Of a stretch of 64,000 nucleotides of DNA, positions 9,224-18,340 are shown piece by piece (the first letter of the stretch is position 1; every line of letters begins with the position of its first letter). The DNA comes from Hyphomicrobium sp. ghe19. GTDB lineage: Bacteria; Pseudomonadota; Alphaproteobacteria; Rhizobiales; Hyphomicrobiaceae. The DNA lies in NCBI RefSeq assembly GCF_902712875.1, contig NZ_LR743509.1, forward strand, positions 2,184,001 to 2,248,000, written 5' to 3'. The position numbers and the translations under genes are program-made. Under the pieces are notes generated by a model. The model ran no database searches. It had not been told where the DNA came from and saw nothing but the letters and a program-made list of their open reading frames with translations.

Positions 9224-9366
9224 GTGGTCCTCCATATCAATTTGTTCGAGAATTCAACGCGCGCCGGAGTCATTGAGTTCCGTCGGCGCAGAAAGCAATT
9301 TCTGCACTGAAAAACCGGAACTTCTTGATCGCGGGTGGAGAGGGTCGCGCTGACGCGCAGCCGGAA

Positions 9367-9807
9367 TTAAGAACCGCCAGTAAATGCCTTTCGGAAATCC
9401 TCGGACGATAGCTCTTCGAGGACGGCACGAAGATCGGCTGCGCGCTTATCGCCAAACGTTTTTTCGAAACGCCCTTGGGCATCGGCCCAAAGCTTGCTCG
9501 TCTGCTCGAGTTTCTTCCGGCCGGCCTTTGTCAGCGTCACGTGCTTGACCCGGCGATCCTTCTTGTCCGGCACCAAGGCGACGTAACCATCGCGGATCAG
9601 TGGCTTGAGCGTGTGACCCAGCGCCGACAGGTCCATCACCATTTCCGCGGCGAGTTCGCGGAGGGCCGGCTCTCGCATAATATCGATTTGGGCCAACAGG
9701 CCGAACTGAGTCGCGCGGAGACCGCTCGGCGCGAGTGCATCGTCATAGACCTGCCCCAGCATGCGGCTGGCGCGGCGGAGCATCGAATTATTGCACTCGC
9801 GTGTCAT
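9367..9807 (-). CDS. MarR family transcriptional regulator
   Basis: 146 residues with the MarR winged-helix layout: an N-terminal dimer helix, a recognition helix around residues 58-80, the beta-wing (PDKKDRRVKHVTLT, about 90-103), and a C-terminal dimer helix. It is transcribed divergently from the alpha/beta hydrolase at 9994. The 186-bp region between them carries two copies of GGCATATGCC, one inside a 24-bp perfect palindrome, which is the expected form of a MarR operator. Autorepression and control of the hydrolase gene are therefore likely. The ligand is unknown. Confidence 0.9.
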   Translation of the reverse strand: MTRECNNSMLRRASRMLGQVYDDALAPSGLRATQFGLLAQIDIMREPALRELAAEMVMDLSALGHTLKPLIRDGYVALVPDKKDRRVKHVTLTKAGRKKLEQTSKLWADAQGRFEKTFGDKRAADLRAVLEELSSEDFRKAFTGGS

Positions 9808-9854
9808 TTGGAACCTCGGTGGAACAATCTGGCGTACCCAGAAAAAAATTTCAA

Positions 9855-9864
9855 GGCATATGCC
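9855..9864. promoter_or_regulatory. Secondary GGCATATGCC operator-like site
   Basis: A 10-bp palindrome identical to the core of the larger site at 9954-9977, placed 48 bp upstream of the MarR start codon. The flanks are only partly symmetric. It would be the site for autoregulation. Confidence 0.55.
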
Positions 9865-9953
9865 ACTGTTTTTCTTCGGCTAAATCCTGCGCGGCCGTGG
9901 TGAACGTCCGAACGGCGATAAAATGCGCTTGATTTTCGTCGGCATCCGCACTT

Positions 9954-9977
9954 GATTACTGGCATATGCCAGTAATC
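9954..9977. promoter_or_regulatory. 24-bp perfect palindrome, probable MarR operator
   Basis: Arms GATTACT and AGTAATC flank the core GGCATATGCC, giving perfect twofold symmetry over 24 bp. It ends 16 bp before the hydrolase ATG, so a bound dimer would block transcription start. Size and symmetry fit a MarR dimer. Confidence 0.75.
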
Positions 9978-9993
9978 TTATCGGAGATGCTTC

Positions 9994-10842
9994 ATGCTCG
10001 GCAAAGTGACCGCGACGACAGTTGCAACGCAGACAATCGAGGGCGCCAACGGCGTTCGCTACGCCTACCGCCGATTTGGCAATTCGAGCGACGTTCCGCT
10101 CGTTCTATTTCAGCATTTTACCGGCACGATGGATTTCTGGGATCCGGCGCTGCTCGATGCTCTCGCGGCGGAGCGTGAAGTCATCATCTTCAACAATACC
10201 GGCGTCGCGTCGACCAGCGGCACCACGCCGAACACGGTCCGGCAGATGGCGCGCGATGCGTTGGCCTTCATCGACGCGCTCAAACTCGACAAAATCGACG
10301 TTCTCGGGTTTTCGCTCGGCGGTTTCATTGCGCAGGACATCGCACTTGCGCGTCCTCACCTCGTGCGACGTCTCATTCTCGCCGGAACCGCACCGCAGGG
10401 CGGTCCCGGGCTTCACGGCTGGCGGCAAGATATCTATAATGCGACGCACGCGGACAATCCTGGAGCCGGGACCCTGCTCTACATCATGTTCAAGCAGACG
10501 CCGACGAGCCAAGCGAAGGGCAACGAATATCTCGGCCGCTTCATGGAGCGGAAGGATCGCGACGCGCCGGGAACACTAGCGACACGCGACGCGCAATACG
10601 ATGCGGTTGTGGAATGGGGCATCCCGGATCACAATAAGCTGCAGCGCCTCGCGGCCATCACTCAGCCGACGTTCGTCGCGAATGGCGACGCCGATTTCAT
10701 GTGTCCGACGCGCCTTACGCATCTGATGGGCGGTCTCATTCCGCACGCCCAAGTGAAGATCTACCCTGACGCCGGACACGGATTCCTCTGGCAGCACCAT
10801 GGAGAATTCGCTGCCGACGTGAACGCATTTCTATCTGTGTGA
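9994..10842 (+). CDS. Alpha/beta hydrolase
   Basis: 282 residues. The nucleophile elbow GFSLGG is at 105-110 with Ser107. Asp near 234 (GDADFM) and His near 262 (DAGHGFL) complete a triad in the usual order. The region before the elbow (QHFTGTMDFWD, 40-50) supplies the oxyanion-hole loop. Such proteins include esterases, haloperoxidase-like enzymes and epoxide hydrolases; the substrate is not evident. A CGGAG ribosome-binding site precedes the ATG. The divergent MarR regulator and the palindrome just upstream suggest inducible expression, and the DUF302 gene follows after 19 bp, so the two are likely co-transcribed. Confidence 0.88.
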   Translation: MLGKVTATTVATQTIEGANGVRYAYRRFGNSSDVPLVLFQHFTGTMDFWDPALLDALAAEREVIIFNNTGVASTSGTTPNTVRQMARDALAFIDALKLDKIDVLGFSLGGFIAQDIALARPHLVRRLILAGTAPQGGPGLHGWRQDIYNATHADNPGAGTLLYIMFKQTPTSQAKGNEYLGRFMERKDRDAPGTLATRDAQYDAVVEWGIPDHNKLQRLAAITQPTFVANGDADFMCPTRLTHLMGGLIPHAQVKIYPDAGHGFLWQHHGEFAADVNAFLSV

Positions 10843-10861
10843 GGGGCGATGTGAGGAGTGC

Positions 10862-11389
10862 ATGAAGATGAAAGCCCAGTCCAAGATGGAAACAAAGCCG
10901 TTCACCGGAAAGCGCATCGTCGTTCGAACGCCACACAGCGTTGACGACGTGCTGAACCGGCTTCGCAGCGTTATGGGATCGACCACGGTTCCCGACATCC
11001 TGTCCTTGGCGAAGGCACAGCCGAGCCAAGCGGAGTTCGCGCGGCAAACCGAAGAGCGTTTCGTCGGTGAAAGCGGCTTCATGCTGTTTCACGTCATCGA
11101 TCACAGCGGCTGGCTTCCGATCTACGGCATCAAGCGGCGGGCCGTGCGCTGGATCCTCGGCAATCCGCTGTTGGCGATTACGATGATCCGTCACGACATC
11201 ACGGCGGGGCTTTTCGCGCCCGTCGAGCTGCTCGTGACGGACAATCCCGGGGACGGAGGCTCGACGATAACGTACTTGCTGCCGTCGTCTCTTATGGTCA
11301 TCGAGGAGAACAAGCCGCTGCTTGATGCAGCGCTGGATCTCGACAAAAAGCTCGCCGATCTAGTCGCTCACGGCGCGGGCAGCGATTGA
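10862..11389 (+). CDS. DUF302 domain protein
   Basis: 175 residues. The stretch from about 105 to 145 (ITMIRHDITAGLFAP, then a YLLPSSLM segment) matches the DUF302 pattern of a short alpha/beta domain of unknown function. No signal peptide is visible. GAGGAG precedes the ATG, and the 19-bp gap to the hydrolase implies one transcript under MarR control. DUF302 proteins are often near redox or stress genes, but no reaction is assigned. Confidence 0.75.
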   Translation: MKMKAQSKMETKPFTGKRIVVRTPHSVDDVLNRLRSVMGSTTVPDILSLAKAQPSQAEFARQTEERFVGESGFMLFHVIDHSGWLPIYGIKRRAVRWILGNPLLAITMIRHDITAGLFAPVELLVTDNPGDGGSTITYLLPSSLMVIEENKPLLDAALDLDKKLADLVAHGAGSD

Positions 11390-11544
11390 GGCTGTAATTG
11401 CGGCAAACATAATCGTCTTGAGCAAAACCGATTTTCCGAACTTTTCAGGCGTCTTCGGCCCCAAGAAACTGGTTAGCGCGCTGAAACCATAACGCCGCGA
11501 GCTGGTTTGCTTTGAGGTTGCACAGACCGCAAAGGAGATGACGA

Positions 11545-11802
11545 ATGAAGCTTGCGACAACGGCTGCACTCTTGGGTGCCAGCATGCTCGCGTTCACGGC
11601 AACGACGGCATCGGCCGAAATCGTTTGCAATAGTGACGGCGACTGTTGGCACGTGAAGACACGTCATACATACGCCCCGGAACTGCATCTTCGGGTGCAT
11701 CCGGACGATTGGAAGTGGCGCGAGTCCGATGCTGCGCACCACCGCTGGCGCGAGCATGAGGGCCACGGCTATTGGCGCGGCGGCGTGTGGGTCGACTTGT
11801 AA
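11545..11802 (+). CDS. Small exported protein of unknown function
   Basis: 85 residues. A signal peptide (MKLATTAALLGASMLAF onward) ends at a likely AxA cleavage site near residue 24 (ASA). The mature part of about 60 residues is rich in Trp, His, Arg and acidic residues and has two Cys (CNSDGDC) that could form a small loop. Similar Trp/His-rich periplasmic proteins are common in Hyphomicrobiales and uncharacterised. GGAG precedes the ATG. The His content invites a metal-binding idea, but nothing proves it. Confidence 0.7.
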   Translation: MKLATTAALLGASMLAFTATTASAEIVCNSDGDCWHVKTRHTYAPELHLRVHPDDWKWRESDAAHHRWREHEGHGYWRGGVWVDL

Positions 11803-11819
11803 GATAGAAGCTTTTGTTG

Positions 11820-11859
11820 GCGCGGGCGACTCCCCTTGCGGGGAGCCGGCCGCCCGCGC
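11820..11859. terminator. Hairpin between convergent genes
   Basis: A 9-bp GC stem (11820-11828 with 11851-11859) encloses a second perfect 6-bp stem CTCCCC/GGGGAG. There is no U-tract on either strand. It fills the gap between the small exported protein and pccB and could stop transcription from both sides. Confidence 0.5.
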
Positions 11860-13392
11860 TTACAACGGAATGTTGTCGTGCTTCTTCCACGGATTTTCGA
11901 GCGTCTTGTTCCGCAGCATGTTGAGCGCGCGGCAGAGACGCTTTCTCGTTGCTGACGGTGTGATGACCTCGTCGATGTAGCCGCGCTCGGCCGCAACGAA
12001 CGGATTTGCGAAGCGCTTCTTATATTCGTCGATGCGCGTCTGGATTTTCACTGGGTCCGAAAGCTCTGAGCGATAGAGAATTTCCGCCGCGCCCTTGGCG
12101 CCCATGACGGCGATTTCGGCTGTCGGCCACGCATAGTTCACGTCGCCGCGAATGTGCTTCGAGCTCATCACGTCGTAGGCGCCGCCGTAGGCCTTACGGG
12201 TGATGACGGTCACTTTCGGAACGGTGGCTTCGGCAAACGCAAAGAGCAGCTTGGCGCCGTGCTTGATCAAGCCGCCGTATTCCTGCGCGGTTCCGGGCAG
12301 GAAGCCCGGCACGTCGACGAACGTCACGATCGGAATATCGAAGCAATCGCAGAAGCGCACGAAACGGGCGGCCTTGCGCGAGGCGTCGCTGTCGAGCACG
12401 CCGGCGAGGACCATCGGCTGGTTCGCGACGATACCGACGGTCGAGCCTTCCATGCGCGCAAAGCCCGTGACGATGTTCCTCGCAAACGCTTCCTGGATTT
12501 CGAAGAAGTCGGCTTCGTCGACGACCTTCAGGATCAGTTCCTTGATGTCGTACGGCTTGTTCGGATTATCCGGGATGATCGTATCAAGAGAGTGGTCGAG
12601 GCGATCCGGGCTGTCATGGGTCGGAATGACCGGCACGCCGGCCTTGTTGCTCGACGGCAGGAAATCCATCAACCGGCGCATCTGCAGAAGCGCTTCGAGA
12701 TCGTTCTCGTATGCCTTGTCGGCGATCGACGACTTCGTCGTGTGAACCTTGGCGCCGCCGAGCTCTTCCGCCGTCACGTTCTCGTTCGTCACGGTTTTGA
12801 CGACGTCGGGACCGGTGACGAACATATAGCTCGTGTCTTTCACCATAAAAATGAAATCGGTCATCGCCGGCGAGTAGACGTCGCCGCCTGCGCACGGGCC
12901 CATGATCACCGAGATCTGGGGAATGACGCCTGATGCGAGAACGTTGCGCTGAAACACTTCGCCGTAGCCGCCGAGGGCATCGACACCCTCCTGAATGCGG
13001 GCGCCGCCGGCGTCGAAAACGCCGACGATCGGCGCGCGGTTCTTGAGCGCCATATCCTGAATCTTGGTGATCTTCTTGGCGTGCGTCTCGGAGAGCGAGC
13101 CGCCCATGACCGTGAAGTCCTTGGCGAAAACGTAAACGACGCGGCCGTTGATCGTGCCCCAACCGGTAACGACGCCGTCTCCCGGGACCTTCGTTTTTTC
13201 CATTCCGAAGTCGGTGCAGCGGTGCTCGACGTACATGTCGAACTCTTCGAACGAGCCTTCGTCCATCAAAAGCTCGATGCGTTCCCGCGCCGTCAGCTTG
13301 CCTTTGGCGTGCTGGGCGTCGATCCGGGCGCGGCCACCGCCCAGACGGGCGTTGTCGCGACGCTTCTCAAGCTCATCGATAATGTCTTTCAT
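11860..13392 (-). CDS. pccB: Propionyl-CoA carboxylase beta (carboxyltransferase) subunit
   Basis: 510 residues, the usual PccB length. It transfers the carboxyl group from carboxybiotin to propionyl-CoA, giving methylmalonyl-CoA. Two crotonase-type halves are visible: an acyl-CoA half with the GGARIQEG oxyanion segment, and a carboxybiotin half with GFLPGTAQE and [10 protein letters not shown]. The start [11 protein letters not shown] matches the family and has AGGGG upstream; a longer in-frame start at 13461 lacks a conserved extension. The biotin-bearing alpha subunit is not in this window. Acetyl-CoA or mixed specificity is possible, but the sequence is closest to propionyl-type enzymes. 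Confidence 0.93.
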   Translation of the reverse strand: MKDIIDELEKRRDNARLGGGRARIDAQHAKGKLTARERIELLMDEGSFEEFDMYVEHRCTDFGMEKTKVPGDGVVTGWGTINGRVVYVFAKDFTVMGGSLSETHAKKITKIQDMALKNRAPIVGVFDAGGARIQEGVDALGGYGEVFQRNVLASGVIPQISVIMGPCAGGDVYSPAMTDFIFMVKDTSYMFVTGPDVVKTVTNENVTAEELGGAKVHTTKSSIADKAYENDLEALLQMRRLMDFLPSSNKAGVPVIPTHDSPDRLDHSLDTIIPDNPNKPYDIKELILKVVDEADFFEIQEAFARNIVTGFARMEGSTVGIVANQPMVLAGVLDSDASRKAARFVRFCDCFDIPIVTFVDVPGFLPGTAQEYGGLIKHGAKLLFAFAEATVPKVTVITRKAYGGAYDVMSSKHIRGDVNYAWPTAEIAVMGAKGAAEILYRSELSDPVKIQTRIDEYKKRFANPFVAAERGYIDEVITPSATRKRLCRALNMLRNKTLENPWKKHDNIPL

Positions 13393-13518
13393 GGAACCCC
13401 TGGGCTGGCTCGGGAGAAATATGCTGGAACGGCTCTCTAGCATGGCTCCGATGCAGCGCAAACGGTGAGTTGTCGCGAGCCCCGGCGAGGGCTTCCGGCG
13501 GTCGCCTCGGGCTCGAAA

Positions 13519-14226
13519 TCAGCCGTTTTTCAAGGGTGTGGGGCCGGGTTCACTGGCGAGACGGCTGGCAAGATCGGCAATCTTTACCTCAACGAAGCCC
13601 GCGCCTCGGATCGGCTCAATCACGATCGCATGCCCTCGCCCGGCAGCCCAAGCCAGCGTCGAGCCCACGAAGTCGGCTATCGGATCGGCGATGACGCGCT
13701 TCCCGGCCAGCTTTTTCATGTGAGCTTCTGCGTCGGAGCGGCTGGAGAAGATGTGCAACCGCTCGGCCGACCGGGGCTTCTCCGTGCCCGGCGTCAACAG
13801 GGGGCTGTCCTCGCCCCCAACGTAATAGACCTCGCCTTTTTGACGGACGGCGGCAGCGTAGAGAGGGACGGCCTCCAATTTCAGCCGGATAATGAGGTCT
13901 CGCGGATCGATCTCGGCCTCGATCGGGTCGGAGACCCAATCGGTCCCGACGAAGCCTTTAGCCGTCGCGATACCCGGCAGAATGTCGGTCACGAAGACTT
14001 CGAGCGTGATGTCCTGAAGCTTGCTGTTGCCGGCCAGCGCCTCGGCCCAGCGCTCGGCTTCGATGGGGCTCGACCAGAAGAGCTGGACCGTGCGCCCCGA
14101 AACTTTCTGCGACGGAACGGAAGCATTCTCCTCATCGGCGAGCGTTAGCACGCGGCCCTCGCCCACCGCCCGGCGGATGAACCGGTCGCGTTGCGCTAGC
14201 TCTGGAATGCGCGGCGCATTGAGCAT
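13519..14226 (-). CDS. DUF2750-like protein, apparently two repeats
   Basis: 235 residues, cytoplasmic, no signal or membrane helix. Residues 5-95 resemble DUF2750 (an F-x-x-x-V opening, a VLTLADEE strand, W-S-S-P-I-E-A-x-x-W, then a V-F-V-T-D-I-L-P segment). Residues 108-205 show a weaker copy in the same order (LYAAAVRQKGEVYYVGGED, then SRSDAEAHMKKL, then IADPIADFVG). The role of this family is unknown. It stands between pccB (minus) and the CorC-like gene (plus) without obvious operon partners. The family match is from memory and moderate. Confidence 0.6.
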   Translation of the reverse strand: MLNAPRIPELAQRDRFIRRAVGEGRVLTLADEENASVPSQKVSGRTVQLFWSSPIEAERWAEALAGNSKLQDITLEVFVTDILPGIATAKGFVGTDWVSDPIEAEIDPRDLIIRLKLEAVPLYAAAVRQKGEVYYVGGEDSPLLTPGTEKPRSAERLHIFSSRSDAEAHMKKLAGKRVIADPIADFVGSTLAWAAGRGHAIVIEPIRGAGFVEVKIADLASRLASEPGPTPLKNG

Positions 14227-14438
14227 GGGTATCGGTTCCGTCGACCCGAATCAGTGTGGAAATGTTGGCGCGAAATGCGCGTTAAGAGCAAGCCGGTCTC
14301 GCGTGCAACTCGCCGATTGCCAAACCGTGGGCAACCAACGGCGAGCCGTCCGCCCTTGATTTGTCGTCCGCGAACCCATAAATAGCTTCCTCCAACAACT
14401 TGGAGTGGCTTGGACGCGATCCGTCAGCCGAGATTCGC

Positions 14439-15737
14439 GTGACCGAACTACTCATTGTCCTGGGCCTCATTCTTCTCAACGGCCTTTTTGCGCTTTCCGA
14501 GCTGGCAGTCGTTTCCGCCCGGCGTCCGCGCCTCCAGGCAATGGCCAACGCAGGCCAGCGCGGCGCTCACAGCGCCCTGGCGCTGTCTGCCGATCCCGGA
14601 CGCTTCCTGTCCGCAGTTCAAATCGGGATCACCCTGATCGGCATCATCAACGGTGCTTATTCCGGCGAGACGTTCGGCGAATACGCATCGGAGTACCTGC
14701 AAGATCTCGGATTTAGCCGAGCGGTGGCCGATCCGGTGGGATTTGGCGTCGTTATCGCGGTCATCACCTATCTTTCGGTTATCGCCGGCGAACTGGTGCC
14801 GAAGACTTTGGCGCTCCGCAATTCCGAAGGCATCGCCTGCGCAGTCGCGCCCATCATGACGGCGTTCGCCAGTGCCGCGGGACCGGTGGTTTGGCTGCTC
14901 GACAGGTCGACCCAACTGGTCTTTCGCGCTTTGGGACTTTCGCGAGAAAGAGAAAGCCGGGTCACCGACGAAGAGATCAAGACTTTGATCTCCGAGGCCG
15001 AAACCGCTGGCGTGCTGGAGAGCGGCGAAGGCGAACTCATCTCGGGCGTCATGCGCTTGGCTGACAGGGCCGTCATCGGCCTCATGACGCCGCGTACGGA
15101 CGTCGACTGGATCGACATCCACTCGTCCGAAGCCGACATGAAAGAGCGGCTGATTTCAACGCCGCACTCGCGTTTGCCAGCGGGCGAAGGCTCGACCGAC
15201 AAATTGATCGGCGTGGTGCAGACGCGCGAACTGCTCGCCGGACTTCTTGCGGGTAAGCCGTTCGAGGTCGCCGCTTACATCCGCAAAGCGCCGATGATTC
15301 CTGAGACGACGTCGGCGCTCGATGTTTTATCGGTGCTGCGGGGTGCGGAAGTACCGATGGCGCTGATCCACGATGAGTATGGGGAATTCGAAGGCCTGGT
15401 GACACCAGCCGACATTCTGGAAGCGATCGCGGGCGTATTCAAATCCGACACCGAAGGTTACGAGCCGCATGCCGTCGAGCGCGACGACGGTTCCTGGCTC
15501 TTGTCCGGATCCATGCCAGTCGACGAAATGGCCGATAAGATCGGTATTGAGCTTCCGGAAAGCCGTTCGTACGAGACTGTCGCCGGGTTTGTGCTGGCGA
15601 AACTGCAGCACATACCGAAGACCGGCGAACACGTCGATATCAGCGGATGGCGCTTCGAGGTTGTCGATCTCGACGGCAGACGCATAGACAAGGTGCTGGC
15701 GAGCCGCTTGACACAATTGCGCCGCCGCGCGCCCTAG
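14439..15737 (+). CDS. CNNM/CorC-type membrane protein (DUF21, CBS pair, CorC_HlyC), annotated in many genomes as hemolysin
   Basis: 432 residues from a GTG start. Three or four membrane helices form the DUF21 (CNNM) domain in residues 1-180, with the SEL/E segment in helix 1. A CBS pair follows (about 200-325), then a CorC_HlyC domain (about 345-425). Such proteins are linked to magnesium or cobalt transport; hemolytic activity is rarely real. GTG is preferred because the first membrane helix follows at once; a TTG at 14400 would add 13 residues with no better ribosome-binding site. Its TAG stop overlaps the stop of the ATP12 gene on the other strand. Confidence 0.85.
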   Translation: MTELLIVLGLILLNGLFALSELAVVSARRPRLQAMANAGQRGAHSALALSADPGRFLSAVQIGITLIGIINGAYSGETFGEYASEYLQDLGFSRAVADPVGFGVVIAVITYLSVIAGELVPKTLALRNSEGIACAVAPIMTAFASAAGPVVWLLDRSTQLVFRALGLSRERESRVTDEEIKTLISEAETAGVLESGEGELISGVMRLADRAVIGLMTPRTDVDWIDIHSSEADMKERLISTPHSRLPAGEGSTDKLIGVVQTRELLAGLLAGKPFEVAAYIRKAPMIPETTSALDVLSVLRGAEVPMALIHDEYGEFEGLVTPADILEAIAGVFKSDTEGYEPHAVERDDGSWLLSGSMPVDEMADKIGIELPESRSYETVAGFVLAKLQHIPKTGEHVDISGWRFEVVDLDGRRIDKVLASRLTQLRRRAP

Positions 15738-16531
15738 GACGTCGAAGCCGTCAGCTCCAGAAAACGGATTGCGGAATCGAATTCGGCTCTGCGTCCACAG
15801 CGCCTTGCGGCGGCTTCAGCATCCTCGCCCCAAACCGAGATCTGGTAGTCTTCATCGACGTGCGCGGCTTTCCACGCGGCGTCGGGGCTCAGCCACTGCC
15901 GGAACACGGCCAGCGTTATCAATGCCGATCCGGTCAACGTCGTCAGCACATGAAGCGCCGTCAACCGGAACGCGTCGTGCGGTAAAGCCTTCGAGAATGC
16001 CGCGAGCGAAGCTTCGGGCTGGGCAACATGAACGACGCCCGCAACGACCTCGAAATGCGCCGGAAGCGTCGTGTTCGCCCAGGCGACGATCGGGTCCCAA
16101 TGCTCGGATTGGCTTTCGACAAGTTTCGGAGGCATCGTTGCCCGGTAACAGACGAGATCGCTTCCCGCATAAGCGGTGATGTCGGTTGCAACCGCTTCGA
16201 TCGTGTCGGCGACCGCATCGATTGCCGTATTGGCGAAGCGCGTCAGCGGCATCTTTGCCGGATCGATGACGTCGGCCTGTTCCCGCCATTCGACGGCGAT
16301 GGCTTCGGCCAGCGCTCGCGTTGGAAGGGCGAGCTGCCGCTTCTTCGGCGTTTTGATCGCGCGGCCATCCAGAAGAACCTGAAACGGCGCAACGTCCCCG
16401 ACGCTCACGTCTTTATAGAAGCGCTTCGGGAGCGGCTTCTTGAGACTATCGGTGATGGCACCGCGGGGGCTGCCCGAAGGGCGATCCGCGCCGGTGGCCT
16501 CAGCATCACCCTTGCCGTTCCCGGTGCTCAT
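15734..16531 (-). CDS. ATP12 family F1-ATPase assembly chaperone
   Basis: 265 residues. The protein matches the alphaproteobacterial ATP12 homologues: the entry strand PKRFYKDVSV, the VLLDGRAIKTPKK segment near 50-66, and the conserved AYAGSDLVCYRA and W-D-P-I-V-A-W stretches. In mitochondria ATP12 binds the F1 alpha subunit before assembly. The ATG at 16531 overlaps the stop codon of the preceding HAD gene (ATGA), which implies translational coupling. A TTG upstream is less likely. Its stop codon shares the CTAG with the convergent CorC-like gene. Confidence 0.9.
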   Translation of the reverse strand: MSTGNGKGDAEATGADRPSGSPRGAITDSLKKPLPKRFYKDVSVGDVAPFQVLLDGRAIKTPKKRQLALPTRALAEAIAVEWREQADVIDPAKMPLTRFANTAIDAVADTIEAVATDITAYAGSDLVCYRATMPPKLVESQSEHWDPIVAWANTTLPAHFEVVAGVVHVAQPEASLAAFSKALPHDAFRLTALHVLTTLTGSALITLAVFRQWLSPDAAWKAAHVDEDYQISVWGEDAEAAARRCGRRAEFDSAIRFLELTASTS

Positions 16532-17208
16532 GCTTCGCAACTTTCTGTCGCCAATACGTGTTCGATTGCGGCGGGCAGATCCTCGAAGCGTTCGATGATC
16601 TCATGCGCACCTGCTTCCGTCAGCATGGCGACTTCGTGATAGCCCCACGCGACGCCGATAGCCGCGACTCCCGCGGCGCGTGCCATCTCGATGTCGTAAG
16701 TCGTGTCGCCGATCATAACGGTGAGATCCGGCGTCGTGCCGGTTTCAGTCATGGCGCGCAGCAGCATCGATGGATGCGGCTTCGAGGGATGATCGTCCGC
16801 TGTCTGAATGGTCGAGAAGCTCTCGTGCCAGCCTTCGCGACTGAACAGCCGGTCGACGCCACGGCGCGACTTGCCGGTCGCTATCCCCAAAAGGTGATCG
16901 TCGCGCAATGCAAGATGCGCGATCGTTTCCTTGGCGAGCGGGAACAGGATCTCGGTTTCCGACGGATCGTGCTTCAAATCGCGGAAGGCCGACTTGTAGC
17001 GCTCGGCGAGTTCGGTTCGCGTCGCGCGGTCGTGATCGGGCGCAAGGGCTGCAAACGCTTCGGGTAGCGATAAGCCGACGACCGAGAGCGTGGCGGCACG
17101 CGACGGGGCGACCAAACCCAGCGATGAGAAGGCGTGATCCATCGACAGCACGATGCCAGCCTGGCTATCGACGATCGTGCCGTCGCAATCGAAAACAATG
17201 AGCTTCAT
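16528..17208 (-). CDS. HAD subfamily IA hydrolase, phosphoglycolate phosphatase-like
   Basis: 226 residues. Motif I DCDGT is at 8-12 with nucleophile Asp8 and acid Asp10, a helical cap occupies about 15-80, motif II Thr and motif III Lys follow (ATGKSRRG near 111-118), and motif IV GDTTYD is near 167-172. These support an active phosphatase for a small phosphate ester. It is coupled by a 4-nt overlap to the ATP12 gene. This pair followed by rluC and crcB is a conserved order in Hyphomicrobiales as I recall it. Confidence 0.88.
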   Translation of the reverse strand: MKLIVFDCDGTIVDSQAGIVLSMDHAFSSLGLVAPSRAATLSVVGLSLPEAFAALAPDHDRATRTELAERYKSAFRDLKHDPSETEILFPLAKETIAHLALRDDHLLGIATGKSRRGVDRLFSREGWHESFSTIQTADDHPSKPHPSMLLRAMTETGTTPDLTVMIGDTTYDIEMARAAGVAAIGVAWGYHEVAMLTEAGAHEIIERFEDLPAAIEHVLATESCEA

Positions 17209-17245
17209 GGGGGGTATTTAGCGACGCGGGGGCCACTGTGCAACG

Positions 17246-17554
17246 TCAGCGATCTTCGGGCGGTATATCCCTGATTTTGGCCAAGAATTTCGCATGTGCG
17301 GCGACGTCCACGGGCTTGTGCTTAATGACGGTGCTGGCCGGGTCCTTGCCGAGATAATTGTCGGCCCGCCAGTTCACGGATGGACGGATCGGCCGGGGCG
17401 TAAAGCCGCCTCCGCAATTCGGACATACATTTTCGAGGACACTGTCCACGCACTCCGCGCAGAACGTGCATTCGTAGGAGCAAATCCGCGCTTCCGTCGC
17501 CTCGGGCGGCAGTGCTCGGTCGCAATGCTCACAAGTTGGTCTGAGTTCCAGCAT
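17246..17554 (-). CDS. DUF1272 cysteine-rich zinc-binding protein
   Basis: 102 residues. Seven or eight Cys in CxxC-type pairs lie between residues 8 and 50 (CEHC, CSYECTFC, CVDS, CPNC), clearly a small zinc ribbon; the order matches DUF1272. The tail from 55 on is unstructured-looking and basic. The ATG at 17554 has AGGAGG upstream, so the longer frame start at 17614 is rejected. It begins 11 bp after the HxlR regulator stop and is likely on the same transcript. The function is unknown. Confidence 0.85.
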   Translation of the reverse strand: MLELRPTCEHCDRALPPEATEARICSYECTFCAECVDSVLENVCPNCGGGFTPRPIRPSVNWRADNYLGKDPASTVIKHKPVDVAAHAKFLAKIRDIPPEDR

Positions 17555-17565
17555 CCGGCCGCCTC

Positions 17566-18264
17566 CTACGCGACCAGCTTGCCAATCTTGGCGAACGTGC
17601 TGAGGCACATCCAAGACTCTAAGCTGGCCTCGAGCTGCTTACTTCCTGTGACGACGAGCTTATTCGCCTCTCGAGCCTTGCCGAACGTCGTATAACCCAT
17701 CCAGACCTCGGTCATCGTCCTCAGATCGGTCGACAGGTAAAGATCGACGTCGAAACCCGGATCGACCCAGCACAAATCGACAGGCTTTCCCGGCTCGACG
17801 ATCAGCCACCAATTTCGTTGCGCCTCGCGTTGATCTTTGAACATGACCTGGATCGTGCTTCGCCGGCGCGGCATGGGCTTGGGATCGATGCGGCGGCGCA
17901 TATCCCACATCAGAAGATTGGGATCGAGATTGGCCAATGACGTTTCGGTCTCGATCCACCTCTGCCCCCAAGCGCCAACGGCTTCGATGACAGGCCGCAG
18001 ATCGCTTCCCGCTTTGGTCAAGCGGTACTCGAACGTCTCCGGCTCGCCCGGCACTTGAACGCGCGACACGATACCCGCGGCTTCGAGGTCTTTCAGGCGC
18101 TTCGAGAGAAGTGCAGGCGACATCCTTGGCACGCCGCGCCGCAACTCGTTGAAGCGCGTCGACCCGACGACAAGCTCGCGAACGAGAACAAGTGTCCAGC
18201 GGGAGCCAAGGATCTCCGCTGCCATCGCAACAGGGCAGAACTGATTATAGCTCGTCTCGGCCAT
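17566..18264 (-). CDS. HxlR-type regulator with C-terminal SCP2-like domain
   Basis: 232 residues. The N-terminal 110 form an HxlR winged helix (NQFCPVAMAAEILGSRWTL opening, then a RFNELRRGVPRMSPALLSKRL recognition segment). Residues 120-225 resemble a sterol-carrier-protein-2-like fold that could bind a hydrophobic ligand. Start at MAETSY is chosen since HxlR proteins begin close to the Cys-Pro motif. It is divergent from the tautomerase at 18454 and leads an apparent operon with the DUF1272 gene. Control of the tautomerase is plausible but unproven. Confidence 0.85.
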   Translation of the reverse strand: MAETSYNQFCPVAMAAEILGSRWTLVLVRELVVGSTRFNELRRGVPRMSPALLSKRLKDLEAAGIVSRVQVPGEPETFEYRLTKAGSDLRPVIEAVGAWGQRWIETETSLANLDPNLLMWDMRRRIDPKPMPRRRSTIQVMFKDQREAQRNWWLIVEPGKPVDLCWVDPGFDVDLYLSTDLRTMTEVWMGYTTFGKAREANKLVVTGSKQLEASLESWMCLSTFAKIGKLVA

Positions 18265-18303
18265 GGGTCGCTCCCTGACGCAGGTTCGGCGCCAAATTAC
18301 GCG

Positions 18304-18340
18304 AGGTGTACCTGCCACGCCAGTTCAGGATCTGTACTGG
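18304..18340. promoter_or_regulatory. Possible HxlR operator (two TGTAC boxes)
   Basis: TGTAC occurs at 18307-18311 and 18333-18337, 26 bp apart, and CCAGT/ACTGG arms (18320-18324 and 18336-18340) form an inverted repeat. The site lies 40-76 bp upstream of the HxlR start, in the divergent region with the tautomerase. The match to any known HxlR consensus is weak. Confidence 0.3.
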
